A stretch of 64,000 nucleotides of DNA from Palsa-504 sp963753195 (GTDB lineage: Bacteria > Actinomycetota > Actinomycetes > Streptosporangiales > Streptosporangiaceae). This document shows positions 44,011 to 52,924 of this stretch, piece after piece. The notes under the pieces were generated by a model. That model was not told the DNA's origin, searched no databases, and saw only the letters and a list, made by a program, of their open reading frames with translations. The translations under genes and the position numbers were made by a program. The DNA lies in the NCBI GenBank assembly GCA_963753195.1, contig CAVWBH010000007.1, forward strand, positions 620,001-684,000, read 5' to 3'. Every line of letters starts with the position of its first letter. Position 1 is the first letter of the stretch.

Positions 44011-45162
44011 ATGAGCCCGGCCGGCTACCCCGAAGCGCTTCGTCTGCTGCGCCAGGGCGCCGGCGGTGACCTTCACCGGGTGCTCGCCGCCGCGTGTGAA
44101 CCGCTGCCGGCCTGGGATCCGGTGATCTACCTGGCCGACTTCGCCAACCTGGTCCTGGTCCCGCTGGCCGGGGGCATCGCCGAGGAAGAGGTAGCGGCGA
44201 CGATGGCGGGCCGGGCGTTTACCACCGGCAAGCCAGTGATCAGTGAGCGGGACGGCTCGGTCCGGGTGTGGGTGCCGGTGGTCGAGCAGACGACCCGGAC
44301 GGGGGTGCTGGCCATCACGGTCCCGGTAGCAAGCCCGGACCTGCTGGCCCAGGCTGACCTGCTCGGCGTGTTCGCCGGCCTGGCCACCGCCGCGGCCACG
44401 CGGATCAGCGACATACCCTACCTGCGGCGGCGCGGCCGGGTCATGTCGCTGCCGGCGGGCATGCAATGGGATCTGCTGCCACCGCTGAGCACCCGCACGT
44501 CACAGGCCCTGATCGCCGGGGCTCTCGAACCCGCCTACGATATCGCCGGCGACACATTCGACTACGCCGTCAATGACGGCGAGCTGCAGTTCGCGATCCT
44601 CGACGCCATGGGCCATGGCCTCGACTCCACGCTGCTGACCAGCCTGGCCATCGGCGCGTACCGGCACGCGCGCCGGCAGGGGACATCGGTCCCGGGGATT
44701 CACACCGCCATCGACCAGGTGCTGGCCAGCCGCTATGACGACCTTTCCTTCGCCACCGGGATCATCGCCCGGCTGGACACCGCTTCGGGCCGGATGGAAT
44801 GGTCGTGCGCCGGGCACCCGCCGCCGCTGCTGCTGCGCGGACGCAAGGTGGTCGCCGAACTCAGCTGCAGCCCAGTGCTGCCGTTCGGGCTCGGCGACCA
44901 GGTTCCCGGGCTCGGCCGCCAGGACCTGGAGCCGGACGATGCCGTCCTGCTGTACACCGACGGCGTGACCGAGGCCCGCACCCCGGACGGGCAGCTGTTC
45001 GGGCTGGACCGGCTCACCGACCTCCTCGAACGGGAAGCCGCCAGCGGCCAGCCAGCTGAAGAACTGCTGCGGCGACTCGTGCGCGCGGTACTCGACCACC
45101 AAGGCGGCAGCGGACTGCGCGACGACGCCACGCTGCTGCTAGTGCAATGGACTGGCCCATGA
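44011..45162 (+). CDS. RsbU/SpoIIE-type PP2C protein phosphatase
   Basis: 383 residues from ATG 44011 (ribosome site GAGGGGGAAAG); the frame is open to 43933. Residues about 1-150 form a GAF-like sensor domain (VPVVEQTTRTGVLAITVPVA). The PP2C domain follows with metal-site motifs YDIAGDTFDYAVNDGELQFA and ILDAMGHGLDSTLLTSLAIG, the AGHPPPLLL turn, LLYTDGVTEAR and LRDDATLLLV. It would dephosphorylate a STAS antagonist, most likely the one encoded at 42282, thus activating the sigma factor. Confidence 0.92.
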   Translation: MSPAGYPEALRLLRQGAGGDLHRVLAAACEPLPAWDPVIYLADFANLVLVPLAGGIAEEEVAATMAGRAFTTGKPVISERDGSVRVWVPVVEQTTRTGVLAITVPVASPDLLAQADLLGVFAGLATAAATRISDIPYLRRRGRVMSLPAGMQWDLLPPLSTRTSQALIAGALEPAYDIAGDTFDYAVNDGELQFAILDAMGHGLDSTLLTSLAIGAYRHARRQGTSVPGIHTAIDQVLASRYDDLSFATGIIARLDTASGRMEWSCAGHPPPLLLRGRKVVAELSCSPVLPFGLGDQVPGLGRQDLEPDDAVLLYTDGVTEARTPDGQLFGLDRLTDLLEREAASGQPAEELLRRLVRAVLDHQGGSGLRDDATLLLVQWTGP

Positions 45163-45499
45163 CAGCACATACGGTGCGATCACCAGCGAGTCACCCACTC
45201 GCAGGCCGATGACCGGCAGGGTGCAATCATTGCCGTCCCAGTCCCGTGATCCCCGTACGTCGTCCCGGCAGGCGGCTGGGAAGATGCGGCGCAGACACCG
45301 TCACATCAGACCTAGTGGGCCAGCAGCACGCGTACCCGCCTTCGTGCCCGAAACGGCCCTGAACCTCCAGGTGCCAGCGGACGTGATCAACCCGGAGGCA
45401 TCAGCGAAGCGGCCCCCGCGGGGTCCAGCAGTCCTGCGGCGGCCCGCTTTTCCTTCAGGCCCCCGCAATCGGGCGACGAGGCTGGCGGGGGGCTTAGGC
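45163..45499. other. intergenic region, nothing recognised
   Basis: About 340 bp without a supported gene. A 14-bp perfect palindrome GCTTAGGCCTAAGC (45492-45505) covers the stop of the adjoining minus-strand gene and may end its transcript. Confidence 0.4.
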
Positions 45500-45757
45500 C
45501 TAAGCAGTGGCCGGCCTGAGCTCCGGCCCGTAGGCGGTGCAGCCCTCAGCCGGGCAGTATGGGATCGGCGTGTCGCCGACGTCGTTGCTGATCAGGATCT
45601 CGTCGCCCGGTGTGCTGGTGCTACAGCGGGTGCACACCCACGTGATCGGGTTGCTATCCAGGTTGCGCTGTTTCATCAGGCCCACGCGGTAAGCGGCCTG
45701 AGTCTCGGGGTCCGCCTGGTGGAAGGGCACCAGCGAGGTGCGGGGTTCGTTCGCCAT
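45500..45757 (-). CDS. small zinc-ribbon hypothetical protein
   Basis: 85 residues from ATG 45757 with a strong GAGGAG site. Two cysteine pairs, TWVCTRCSTSTPGDE and IPYCPAEGCTAYGPE, suggest a zinc ribbon. The N-terminal half (LVPFHQADPETQAAYRVGLM) is amphipathic. I do not recognise a family. It is intact and single, between the phosphatase and an integrase remnant. Confidence 0.65.
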   Translation of the reverse strand: MANEPRTSLVPFHQADPETQAAYRVGLMKQRNLDSNPITWVCTRCSTSTPGDEILISNDVGDTPIPYCPAEGCTAYGPELRPATA

Positions 45758-46179
45758 GTCGTCTCCTCGTCGCCGCGCGCCCGGGCGCGGCAGTTGGATC
45801 CCCACACTATGGGCCGACGGCTACTGCGCCGGGCCGCGTCACGGCCCGCGCTTCTTGTCGCGGGTTCTGGCGGCGGGGCTGACCGCGCCGCGGTGGATGG
45901 TGGCTCCCGCGGACCTCTCATCAATGAATCCTCCCGCCGCGGGAGCCACGTAGGTTGACCCTGCCGCACGGGCGGGAAGGCCCGGAGGAGCCTATACACG
46001 ACCGCACGGCAGGGCTCGTGGTGCCTGCCCGTACCAGAGCGGACTATGCGCGACACCCCGCGAGCTGGTTAGTTTCTTCTCTTACGACGGCCTTGATCGG
46101 ACTGGCCGCCGGTCTGGCTGGCCGGGACGACGTAACCGCGCGGCCCGCCGTCCCCCGGCGGCACGACGGCCGCGCCACG

Positions 46180-46481
46180 GTGGGTGCTGTTCCGCCACCG
46201 GCACGGGGACCCGGATGTAACGGGCCGAGGTCTGCACCCTGCTCGTCGCCTCGGCCGCGCCGCCGTTTTCCCTCCCGCCCTGGCCGCGAGCCTGTCGCCG
46301 CGCTCGATGCGGCACACCTTCGCCACGCTGAACCTGGACGCCGGCGCCAGCCTGCGGGGACCTGCAGGACGCCGTGGGCCATGCCTCCCCGCGCACCACC
46401 CGCCGCTACGACCGCAGCCGCGGCAACCTGGACCGCTCCCCCGGCTACCTGCTCGCCGGGTACCTCAGCCATGCTCGCTGA
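46180..46481 (+). pseudogene. tyrosine recombinase, C-terminal fragment
   Basis: The first frame reads LSPRSMRHTFATLNLDAGAS (HxxR-type box), then an extra G near 46358 shifts to LQDAVGHASPRTTRRYDRSR and a C-terminus ending at 46481 (GYLLAGYLSHAR). It belongs to a different recombinase subfamily than the fragment at 32902, so at least two integrases have decayed in this island. The stretch 45760-46180 holds no gene that I can support. Confidence 0.7.
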
Positions 46482-46755
46482 GCGCCCCGGTCAGGCGGAG
46501 CCCCTGCGACGGCGGGGTGCCACCGGGCCACGGCGGACGGCGATCCGATCCGGGCAGATCGCCCACAGGGGGCTCCGACGGGGCCTCGGTCCCGGTCGGC
46601 GACGTCGTCCCGGATGAGGCTGAAGGCCAGGAAGCGGGGAGTTCAGGCCGGCCAGCATGCGGGGGCTCCCGGACGGGAGCCCCCGCCCTTTTAGTCCGCT
46701 GGCTGGGTGTCTTGATCTTCCTCCTTTACTGGTCGCCGGTGGCGTGCCTTCCAGA

Positions 46756-47172
46756 TCATGACTGGACGACTGTCCATTCGGGGACTTTCTGCCCAGTCGC
46801 CGCGGTGGCCTCGAAGGTGAGCTTCACCTTGCCCCCGATCGGCACATCACCGGGGGCCTGGCCGGGCAGGTGGGACAGGAAGTTGATACCCGGGGCGTGG
46901 TCCAGCTCGATGACGGCGCAGTTGAACGGCTGGTCGGCCTGCAGCAGCGCGATCGGCGTGTCGTAGACCACGGCGTAGCTGTAGATCGTGCCGTCACCGT
47001 CGTTCTGCCGCCATTCCAGGTGCCCATCCGAGCCGCACCCGGCGCAGACCGGCTCGGGCGGGTACTGCCACCGGTCACAGGCCGTGCAGTACTGCAGGAC
47101 CAGCCGGTCCTCGTTGGCTGCGTCGTAGAACGGCCGGTCCAGGTCATCGGGGATCGGCGACTGCTTCGGCAT
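46756..47172 (-). CDS. Zn-ribbon OB-fold (DUF35) protein
   Basis: 138 residues from ATG 47172, with AGGGAGGAACC as ribosome site. An N-terminal rubredoxin-like zinc ribbon (LQYCTACDRWQYPPEPVCAG CG, two CxxC pairs) is followed by an OB fold (GTIYSYAVVYDTPIALLQAD, FNCAVIELDHAPG). These small proteins bind CoA esters and accompany thiolases or HMG-CoA synthases. Here the nearest acyl-CoA gene is the dehydrogenase at 49678. It lies 11 bp after the 119-residue gene upstream, so the two form a unit. Confidence 0.88.
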   Translation of the reverse strand: MPKQSPIPDDLDRPFYDAANEDRLVLQYCTACDRWQYPPEPVCAGCGSDGHLEWRQNDGDGTIYSYAVVYDTPIALLQADQPFNCAVIELDHAPGINFLSHLPGQAPGDVPIGGKVKLTFEATAATGQKVPEWTVVQS

Positions 47173-47183
47173 GGTTCCTCCCT

Positions 47184-47543
47184 TCACTCAAGGTGCTTGA
47201 TGACGGTCCACGCACGGTACGCACCCGGCAGCTGATCGCTCAGCCGGCCGCCCAGCGGCCGGGCGGCGGAATGTGCCGGGGGTGAGCGCTGCCGGCCGTG
47301 GCCCGGCCTGCGGGCCGGGACGGTGACCGCAGCCGGGACTGGCTCAGGTCCCGGGGAGGGCGGCGGCGGGGTGCCGGGGCTTGGCGGGACCCGGGGCGGC
47401 GCGGGCGGGCGCGGTGCGGGGGGCTCGCTGAAGTTGGCGGCGACCAGCTCGTCAAACTCTACGGCCAGCCACTGCGGATCGTGGCAGATCATGTCCGCGA
47501 GGGTCAGGCCCGCGTCGCGGGTGGCCAGGTCCATGCCGATCAC
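47184..47543 (-). CDS. hypothetical protein with Pro-rich tail
   Basis: 119 residues. A short folded-looking N-terminus (MDLATRDAGLTLADMICHDP, QWLAVEFDELVAANF) leads into a long disordered Pro/Arg region (about residues 40-95). No family is recognised. It is close-coupled to the Zn-ribbon protein gene. The AT-rich gap upstream (TTTTTATATAG near 47591) probably holds promoters for this gene and for the divergent MerR gene. Confidence 0.55.
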   Translation of the reverse strand: MIGMDLATRDAGLTLADMICHDPQWLAVEFDELVAANFSEPPAPRPPAPPRVPPSPGTPPPPSPGPEPVPAAVTVPARRPGHGRQRSPPAHSAARPLGGRLSDQLPGAYRAWTVIKHLE

Positions 47544-47669
47544 ACTCCCGGGAACCTTGGTAGCGTTACCAGGTCAATGACCGATACACTTTTTATATAG
47601 CACCGGCTGCAGGAAACTGTCAAGGCTCCCTGGAGGCCCGTGGCCCGGCCCGGCTGGAGGTACCCGGCG

Positions 47670-47999
47670 ATGACCGGACGGCTCGATGACCTGGACGACC
47701 CGGACTACCCGGCCTACACCACCGGCCGGGCCGCCGAGGTCCTGGGGGTGCAGCAGGCGTTCCTGCGCTCGCTGGATGCCGCGGGGGCGGTGCGGCCGGA
47801 CCGGTCGGCGGGCGGGCGCCGCCGCTACACTCGCCGCCAGCTCGCCTTTGCCGCCCGGATCAGGGAGCTGTTCGACCAGGGCCACACTCTGGCCGCCGCG
47901 CTGCGCATCCTGGCCCTGGAAGACGACCTGGCCGCCGAGCGTGCCCTGACCGCCCGGCTGCACGCCCGGCTCGGTGGCCAGGGCCCGCCAGAGGCTTGA
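47670..47999 (+). CDS. MerR-family regulator
   Basis: 109 residues from ATG 47670 (site CTGGAGG). The helix-turn-helix is YTTGRAAEVLGVQQAFLRSL, followed by the wing SAGGRRRYTRRQL and a helical dimerisation stretch (IRELFDQGHTLAAALRILAL, EDDLAAERAL). It has no effector domain, like HspR-type or small MerR proteins. It converges on the hspR-like gene. A decayed copy of its C-terminal half is at 43640-43800. Confidence 0.85.
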   Translation: MTGRLDDLDDPDYPAYTTGRAAEVLGVQQAFLRSLDAAGAVRPDRSAGGRRRYTRRQLAFAARIRELFDQGHTLAAALRILALEDDLAAERALTARLHARLGGQGPPEA

Positions 48000-48017
48000 T
48001 CTGGAGCTGGCCCGGGG

Positions 48018-48380
48018 CTACCGGCTGGTGCCGCGGCGGGCCCGCGGTCCGGGCGTGCGGGCCGTGCCCGGCTCGCCGGCGCCGGCCAGGGCCCGCAGCC
48101 GGGCCAGCTCGGCGTGCAGCTGCCGGGTTTCTTCCTGCAGTTCCAGGACGCGGCGGATGCCGGCCAGGTTCAGCCCGTCGGCGCTCAGCGCGCTGATCTC
48201 GGCCAGCCGGTCGATGTCCCGGCGGGAGTACCGGCGGGTGCCGCCCGCGCTGCGGGCCGGGTCCAGCAGCCCCTCCCGTTCGTAGATCCGCAGCGTCTGC
48301 GGGTGCAGCCCGGCCAGCTCGGCGGCTACCGAGATGCTGAACAGGCCCCGGTCCAGGTCCGCCCACCCCGGGTTCACCAT
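48018..48380 (-). CDS. hspR: HspR-like heat-shock repressor (MerR family)
   Basis: 120 residues from ATG 48380. FSISVAAELAGLHPQTLRIY EREGLL is the HspR-type helix-turn-helix (written across two blocks), then SAGGTRRYSRRDIDRLAEIS and a coiled C-terminal region (LQEETRQLHAELARLRALAG). HspR represses dnaK and related operons in Streptomyces. The start overlaps the end of the dnaJ-like gene, so the two are co-translated. Without a dnaK here, its targets are likely this small-chaperone locus. Confidence 0.85.
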   Translation of the reverse strand: MVNPGWADLDRGLFSISVAAELAGLHPQTLRIYEREGLLDPARSAGGTRRYSRRDIDRLAEISALSADGLNLAGIRRVLELQEETRQLHAELARLRALAGAGEPGTARTPGPRARRGTSR

Positions 48381-48862
48381 GGCCAGTCCCGGTCCCGGGC
48401 CAGGTACCGCAGCGCCAGGTGGGCCACGATGGCCCACCTGAGGTCCCGCTCATCATGACCGTGGACAGCGTGGGCCGCAGGGCCGCCGTCGACCCGGACC
48501 GGGCCTGCCCGCAGCGGCGGGGCGGGCACCCCTACCCCCGGGGCGATGCTGCCCGGCCCGCCAGAGCCGGGTGCCCGCCGCACCGTGACCCGCACCCGGG
48601 CCGTCGGCTGCGGCTGGCTGGGCAGGGCCCGGTCGTAGGCGGCGCGGCGGTCCGGGTCGCCGAGCACCTGCCAGGCTTCGGCCAGGGCCCGGAACCGGCC
48701 CGCCGCGCCCGCATCGGCCGGCCGGGCATCGGGATGCTCATCCCGGGCCCGGCGCCGCCAGGCCTGCGCGATCTGTTCCCGCGAGGCCTGGCGGGGCACG
48801 CCGAGCAGCTGATAATGATCCGGGCCCGGCGCGCCGTGATCCGCCGCAGCCATCACCATCAC
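48374..48862 (-). CDS. DnaJ-domain protein
   Basis: 162 residues. The J domain occupies residues about 15-80: DHYQLLGVPRQASREQIAQA, the HPD tripeptide in RDEHPDARP, and AEAWQVLGDPDRRAAYDRAL. No G/F-rich region, zinc fingers or C-terminal substrate domain is present, so it is a type III J-protein or CbpA-like stub. The C-terminal 60 residues are Pro/Gly-rich. It would stimulate an Hsp70 encoded elsewhere. Its stop overlaps the hspR-like start. Confidence 0.85.
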   Translation of the reverse strand: MMVMAAADHGAPGPDHYQLLGVPRQASREQIAQAWRRRARDEHPDARPADAGAAGRFRALAEAWQVLGDPDRRAAYDRALPSQPQPTARVRVTVRRAPGSGGPGSIAPGVGVPAPPLRAGPVRVDGGPAAHAVHGHDERDLRWAIVAHLALRYLARDRDWPW

Positions 48863-48930
48863 CTGCCTCCCGCCATGACGCCAGGAACACCTGCTCCCAG
48901 CATGCGCCAGGATAAAATCTCAGTCGAGAC

Positions 48931-48960
48931 TTGTCAGATAACAATCCATGATGCTATATA
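48931..48960 (+). promoter_or_regulatory. promoter of the hsp20 gene
   Basis: TTGTCA (48931-48936), 18-bp spacer, TATATA (48955-48960). It is clearly AT-rich against the surroundings. A TCTC-AGTC-GAGA dyad at 48918-48929 sits just upstream. A related TATATAG lies before the MerR gene at about 47594. No clear HAIR (CTTGAGT-N7-ACTCAAG) box is seen. Confidence 0.55.
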
Positions 48961-48977
48961 GATGACGTGAGCGTAAT

Positions 48978-49433
48978 ATGACAGCGACAGTGGCGAAGGA
49001 GGCACCGATCATGCTCATGCGCACCGACCCGTTCCGCGAGCTAGACCGGCTCACCCAGCAGGTATTCGGCACCGCCGCCCGGCCGGCCGCGATGCCCATG
49101 GACGCCTACCGGCACGGCGACAGCTTCTACATTCACCTGGACCTGCCCGGCGTCTCCGCCGACTCGATCGACCTGACCGTCGAGCAGAACGTGCTGACCG
49201 TCCGCGCCGACCGCGCGCCGGTGAAGGCTGATGGCGCCGAGATGATCGTCGCCGAACGGCCCTATGGCACCTTCACCCGGCAGGTCTTCCTCGGCGAGAC
49301 CCTGGACGCCGAGCACATCGGCGCGGACTACGCTGCCGGGGTGCTGACCTTGACCATCCCGGTCCACGAGGCCGCCAAGCCCCGCAACATCCAGGTCACC
49401 AGCCGCGACACCAAGCAGGCCGTCACCGCCTGA
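48978..49433 (+). CDS. Hsp20/alpha-crystallin small heat-shock protein
   Basis: 151 residues; an internal Met at about 49011 is an alternative start. The alpha-crystallin domain spans residues about 45-135: DSFYIHLDLPGVSADSIDLT, NVLTVRADR, and the C-terminal GVLTLTIPV strand. FTRQVFLGETLD fits the dimer loop. Small heat-shock proteins hold unfolding proteins without ATP. It is divergent from the dnaJ-like/hspR-like pair, as expected for an HspR-controlled chaperone island. Confidence 0.92.
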   Translation: MTATVAKEAPIMLMRTDPFRELDRLTQQVFGTAARPAAMPMDAYRHGDSFYIHLDLPGVSADSIDLTVEQNVLTVRADRAPVKADGAEMIVAERPYGTFTRQVFLGETLDAEHIGADYAAGVLTLTIPVHEAAKPRNIQVTSRDTKQAVTA

Positions 49434-49677
49434 ATACCCGCCGCCTGATCACCGGGTGCGCGGCAGCTGCGGCATGAGCCGCCGCGCACCCGGCGGCCCA
49501 TGCCCCATCACCAGCACGCCGCCGGGCAAGCGGGTGCCTGCTGCCGGGACCGGAGCAGGCGCGAGCCCTTATTGCCCGCGGCGCGGCGCAGGCTCCCCTG
49601 ACGGGCAGCGCCGCCATTGGAGGATTACGTACGCATCACGCGAGTATGCGGAGAGTTTCAGAAGTTAGGAGCTGGAA

Positions 49678-50895
49678 GTGGACTTCTCTGCCGTTACCCT
49701 CACCGAAGCTCAGCAGCAGTTCCGCGATGAGGTCCGGGCGTTCCTGGATGAGCACCTGACCGAGGAGGTGTACGCCGGGGCCCGCGAGCGGACCGACCAC
49801 TTCGACAAGGGGCTCTGGCTGGCCCTGGGGGCCAAGGGCTGGCTGCAGCCGCGGTGGAAGAAAGAAGACGGCGGCGCCGAACTGGACGATGTCTGCGTCC
49901 GGATTCTGGAGACGGAGCTGCGCAAGCGGGACGCCCCGGTGGCCGGCGGTGCGAACGACCTGATCTGGCCGGCCGTCGATGCCTACGCAGTGCCGGACCT
50001 GAAGACGGAACTCAAGCCCAAGGTGGCCGACGGAACCGCCCGGTTCGTCCTGGGCTACTCCGAGCCCGACGGCGGGTCCGACATCGCCAACGCCAAGACC
50101 CGGGCCGTGCGTGACGGCGATGAGTGGGTCATCAACGGACAGAAGATCTTCACCACCAGCGCCCAGCACGCCACCCACGTCTTCCTCATCACCCGGACCG
50201 ACCCGGCCCTGCCCAAGCACAAGGGCCTGACCATGTTCCTGGTCCCCATGGACACCCCAGGCATCGAGGTCCAGCCGCTGCCCACCGTCGGTGACGAGCG
50301 GACCAACATCACCTACTACAGCGATGTCCGCATCTCCGACCGGTACCGTCTGGGCGAGGTCAACAACGGCTGGTCGGTCCTGCACGGCCCGCTGGACGCC
50401 GAGCACAGCATCGGCGATGAGGTCAGCAAGCTCGAGGACCTGAGCATCGGCGTGGCCCATATGCGCTACATGATCCCGGCCGTGCAGGCCGCCGCCAAGT
50501 GGGCTCACAGCGCCCCCGACGGCGGCGGCGCGATGATCGACGACAAGGCCTTCCTGGGTGGCCTCGGGCGCATGCTGGTGCAGATCGAGGCGGCCTGCGC
50601 CACCCCCGGCCCGATGGGCCGGATCAAGGGCGCCGACGTGGCCATCGCGAACTCCGAGCAGCTCATCGACCTGGTCGGGCCCCAAGCGGTCCTGCCCTAT
50701 GGCGCCGACGGGGCCATAGCCAACGGCGCGATCGAGGCCGCCCACCGAGCCGTCCAGGTCACCGCCACCTACGGCGGCACCACCGAGGTGTTCCGGACCA
50801 TCATCGCCCAGCACCACCTTGGCCTCCCGCGCCCGGACTACCCCGGCCGCAAGGTATTCCTGGCCGGAGACCGGCCCGCCACGGCAGCGGCATAA
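49678..50895 (+). CDS. acyl-CoA dehydrogenase family protein
   Basis: 405 residues from GTG 49678 with an AGGAGCTGGAA site. The N-terminal helical domain (LTEAQQQFRDEVRAFLDEHL) is followed by the FAD-binding block (FVLGYSEPDGGSDIANAKTR, EWVINGQKIFTTSAQHATHV) and a C-terminal four-helix domain (ATYGGTTEVFRTIIAQHHLG). The exact acyl substrate and the catalytic Glu cannot be fixed from sequence. With the DUF35 protein at 46756 it hints at CoA-ester metabolism in the island. Confidence 0.9.
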   Translation: MDFSAVTLTEAQQQFRDEVRAFLDEHLTEEVYAGARERTDHFDKGLWLALGAKGWLQPRWKKEDGGAELDDVCVRILETELRKRDAPVAGGANDLIWPAVDAYAVPDLKTELKPKVADGTARFVLGYSEPDGGSDIANAKTRAVRDGDEWVINGQKIFTTSAQHATHVFLITRTDPALPKHKGLTMFLVPMDTPGIEVQPLPTVGDERTNITYYSDVRISDRYRLGEVNNGWSVLHGPLDAEHSIGDEVSKLEDLSIGVAHMRYMIPAVQAAAKWAHSAPDGGGAMIDDKAFLGGLGRMLVQIEAACATPGPMGRIKGADVAIANSEQLIDLVGPQAVLPYGADGAIANGAIEAAHRAVQVTATYGGTTEVFRTIIAQHHLGLPRPDYPGRKVFLAGDRPATAAA

Positions 50896-51425
50896 CCCCA
50901 GCGGCTCTGGACCGGCCCAGACCCTACCCGGGCGGACCGGTCCAGGAACTGCCGTCTTGTTACCTGGTGCGCGGGCTGGCCGGCCTGGCCGTACCCGGAC
51001 GGCCCCCGCCGCACCGTCACCCTCCGCCCCGCCCAGCCGACCCGCTTGGCGCGCCATCACCCTGCATGACCTGCGCGTAGGCGACGCTGTCATGCATATC
51101 ACCGCCACCGGCCAGCAGCTCGACCACGCCGGCCCGGACGTGGCGGGCGGCACCGTCTACGGGATCATGCTCGACGTCGCCCGGATGCTCGGCTGGCTCG
51201 TCCGCCACCACCCCGCCATCACAATGCGCACGTGATCGGGTCGTCACCGGGAAAGCCAGACGGCGCCTGTACTCCCACGCGATGTCACCGAGCACCCGTT
51301 GGGCACCCTTGATCGGCATGTCCAGGCCCTGCCGGGCCGGTGCTAGGCCCCCGGGATATGAAGGACTCGATGTCTCTGCGCGAACATAAGTCATCCGATC
51401 CGCCAAGAAATTGCGGAGATGAGGC
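50896..51425. other. unassigned sequence with possible fragments
   Basis: 530 bp. A plus-strand stretch (51040-51235) reads DLRVGDAVMHITATGQQLDH and a minus-strand stretch (51250-51340) reads LDMPIKGAQRVLGDIAWEYR. Both have plausible codon bias but no family I can name. No complete gene is evident. Confidence 0.35.
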
Positions 51426-51990
51426 TTGACCGTAGAGGCGTTACGCCCAGCTCAGACCTATCGGCGGCGACCAGTTCCGTGCTGCGGGCTGAGAGCCTTC
51501 CTGCTCGCCGCCGCGTACGGCGCTTTCGAATGTGCCTTGCAAGCGCTGCGCGGCGCTGAAGGCCATGCCGGGCCACTGCTACCGGCATTCGAGCTGGCCG
51601 CCGCGGCCGCCGCCGACGGCCGCGACGCGGTCGCTGCCGCCAGGTCATTTCCCGGCCCGGGCTTCCCGCTGATGGGAAACATGACGTCGCCTGCAGCGAT
51701 CGACGTTGCTGATCAGATCGCCGCACTCACCTTCGCGCTGTCTAGTCGCCTGCGCGACACAGCAGCAAAAGGCGGCCGTTCCGCCTGCGCGGCCGCCGCA
51801 GCGCGCGCTGGCCGCACGAGTTGCTCGCGCCGCCGGCATGATCATGGCCACATGCGACCGCCCGGGCCAGTCGTCTGCCCTGGCGGTGTTCGGTGACTTC
51901 TGGCGGCAGGCCGCCCGGCTGGCGTCCCCGCCGCCATACCCCGATCCGCCAGCCGGGCCCGGCAGGTTTGCCGCTCACCAGGGCAGCTGA
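51426..51990 (+). pseudogene. hypothetical protein, probable frameshift
   Basis: The first frame (to about 51770) reads AFLLAAAYGAFECALQALRG and AIDVADQIAALTFALSSRLR. The next frame continues RALAARVARAAGMIMATCDR and ALAVFGDFWRQAARLA to 51990. Both have strong GC3 bias and are Ala-rich and helical, suggesting one broken gene. I do not recognise the family. Confidence 0.4.
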
Positions 51991-52043
51991 TCCGCCACGT
52001 ACTATGACAGCTGAATCGTGATCGCGCTTGGACAGGAGACGCC

Positions 52044-52616
52044 GTGGCGACCGGGACCGAGGTCCTCAATGCTGGGCACCGCGGCCATGCCGTCCTGTTT
52101 TACCGGGACGAGCAGGAACTCACCGACCGGGTGTGCGAGTATCTCCTCCCCGCCGTCCAAGACGGCGGCGCGGCGATCGTGGTCGCCACGCCCGGTCACC
52201 GCCTATCCGTCGAACGACACCTGGCCGACACCGGCGTCGATGTGGCAGCAGCCCGCGCACGCGGCTGCTACCTGGCGACCGACGCAAGCGAGACAATGCG
52301 CGGCTTCATGGTCGCCGGCTGGCCCGATGCCGGTGATTTCTGGCAGGCAATCAGCCCCCTTCTCCGGCAGGCGGCCAAGGCGGGGCAGCCCGTTCGCGTC
52401 TTCGGCGAGATGGTCGCGCTGCTCTGGGATGCCGGTCTGATCGATGCCGCCAGCGAGGTCGAGGCGATGTGGAATGAACTGGGCGGCCAGTACCCGTTCT
52501 CATTGCTCTGCGCCTACCCAGCACAGCCGGTGATTTGCGCCCACCACCTTGACGCCTTGACCGAGGTGTGCCGCGTCCACACTCAGGTCATCGGCGTCCC
52601 ACCCGATGCCCAATAA
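52044..52616 (+). CDS. MEDS-domain sensory protein
   Basis: 190 residues from GTG 52044. The MEDS (DcmR-type sensory) domain is seen in GHAVLFYRDEQELTDRVCEY, AAIVVATPGHRLSVERHLAD and FGEMVALLWDAGLIDAASEV, a RecA/KaiC-like fold without an intact P-loop. In actinobacteria MEDS domains are often joined to anti-sigma kinase or STAS domains; here the domain stands alone. It may feed a signal into the partner-switching set of the island (inference). Confidence 0.82.
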   Translation: MATGTEVLNAGHRGHAVLFYRDEQELTDRVCEYLLPAVQDGGAAIVVATPGHRLSVERHLADTGVDVAAARARGCYLATDASETMRGFMVAGWPDAGDFWQAISPLLRQAAKAGQPVRVFGEMVALLWDAGLIDAASEVEAMWNELGGQYPFSLLCAYPAQPVICAHHLDALTEVCRVHTQVIGVPPDAQ

Positions 52617-52924
52617 TCTCCGCCCACAGTCTGTGACCCATTCACGCTGCACATCCAGGTCTGCGGCTGATCCCTGCTTGTAAAGATCGTGGCCGCTGCC
52701 GGAGTGACCTCCTGCTGCCAGCAGGCGAATTCTGCAATGTCCGTGTGTTTCTTCGGGTAGCTGAGCTTTTCCTGCACTGACCTGCCCTCTGGCCTGGCGC
52801 CCGCAATATCGCGCCGCCGCCGCGACTCCGCGATCGGGGGCACGCTGCGTTTGCGCCCGAGATCGCCGGGTAGCGGGCAATGGGGTCGAGGACACCAGTA
52901 CATGGGAAGCAATGGGAGACGATT
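52617..52924. other. upstream region of CsbD copy 2, duplicated from copy 1
   Basis: 308 bp with no gene. Its right half (52840-52924) resembles 37190-37281 upstream of the first csbD gene, including CGCCGGGTAxCGG and GGGAGACGAT blocks, showing that promoter and gene were duplicated together. Confidence 0.5.

Noticed and set aside
45209..45958. A 249-codon plus-strand frame after the PP2C gene
   Set aside because: No family features; the minus-strand zinc-ribbon gene with a good ribosome site is better supported.
48901..48930. HspR-type HAIR operator before hsp20
   Set aside because: Only a short TCTC/GAGA dyad is present; the consensus half-sites are missing.
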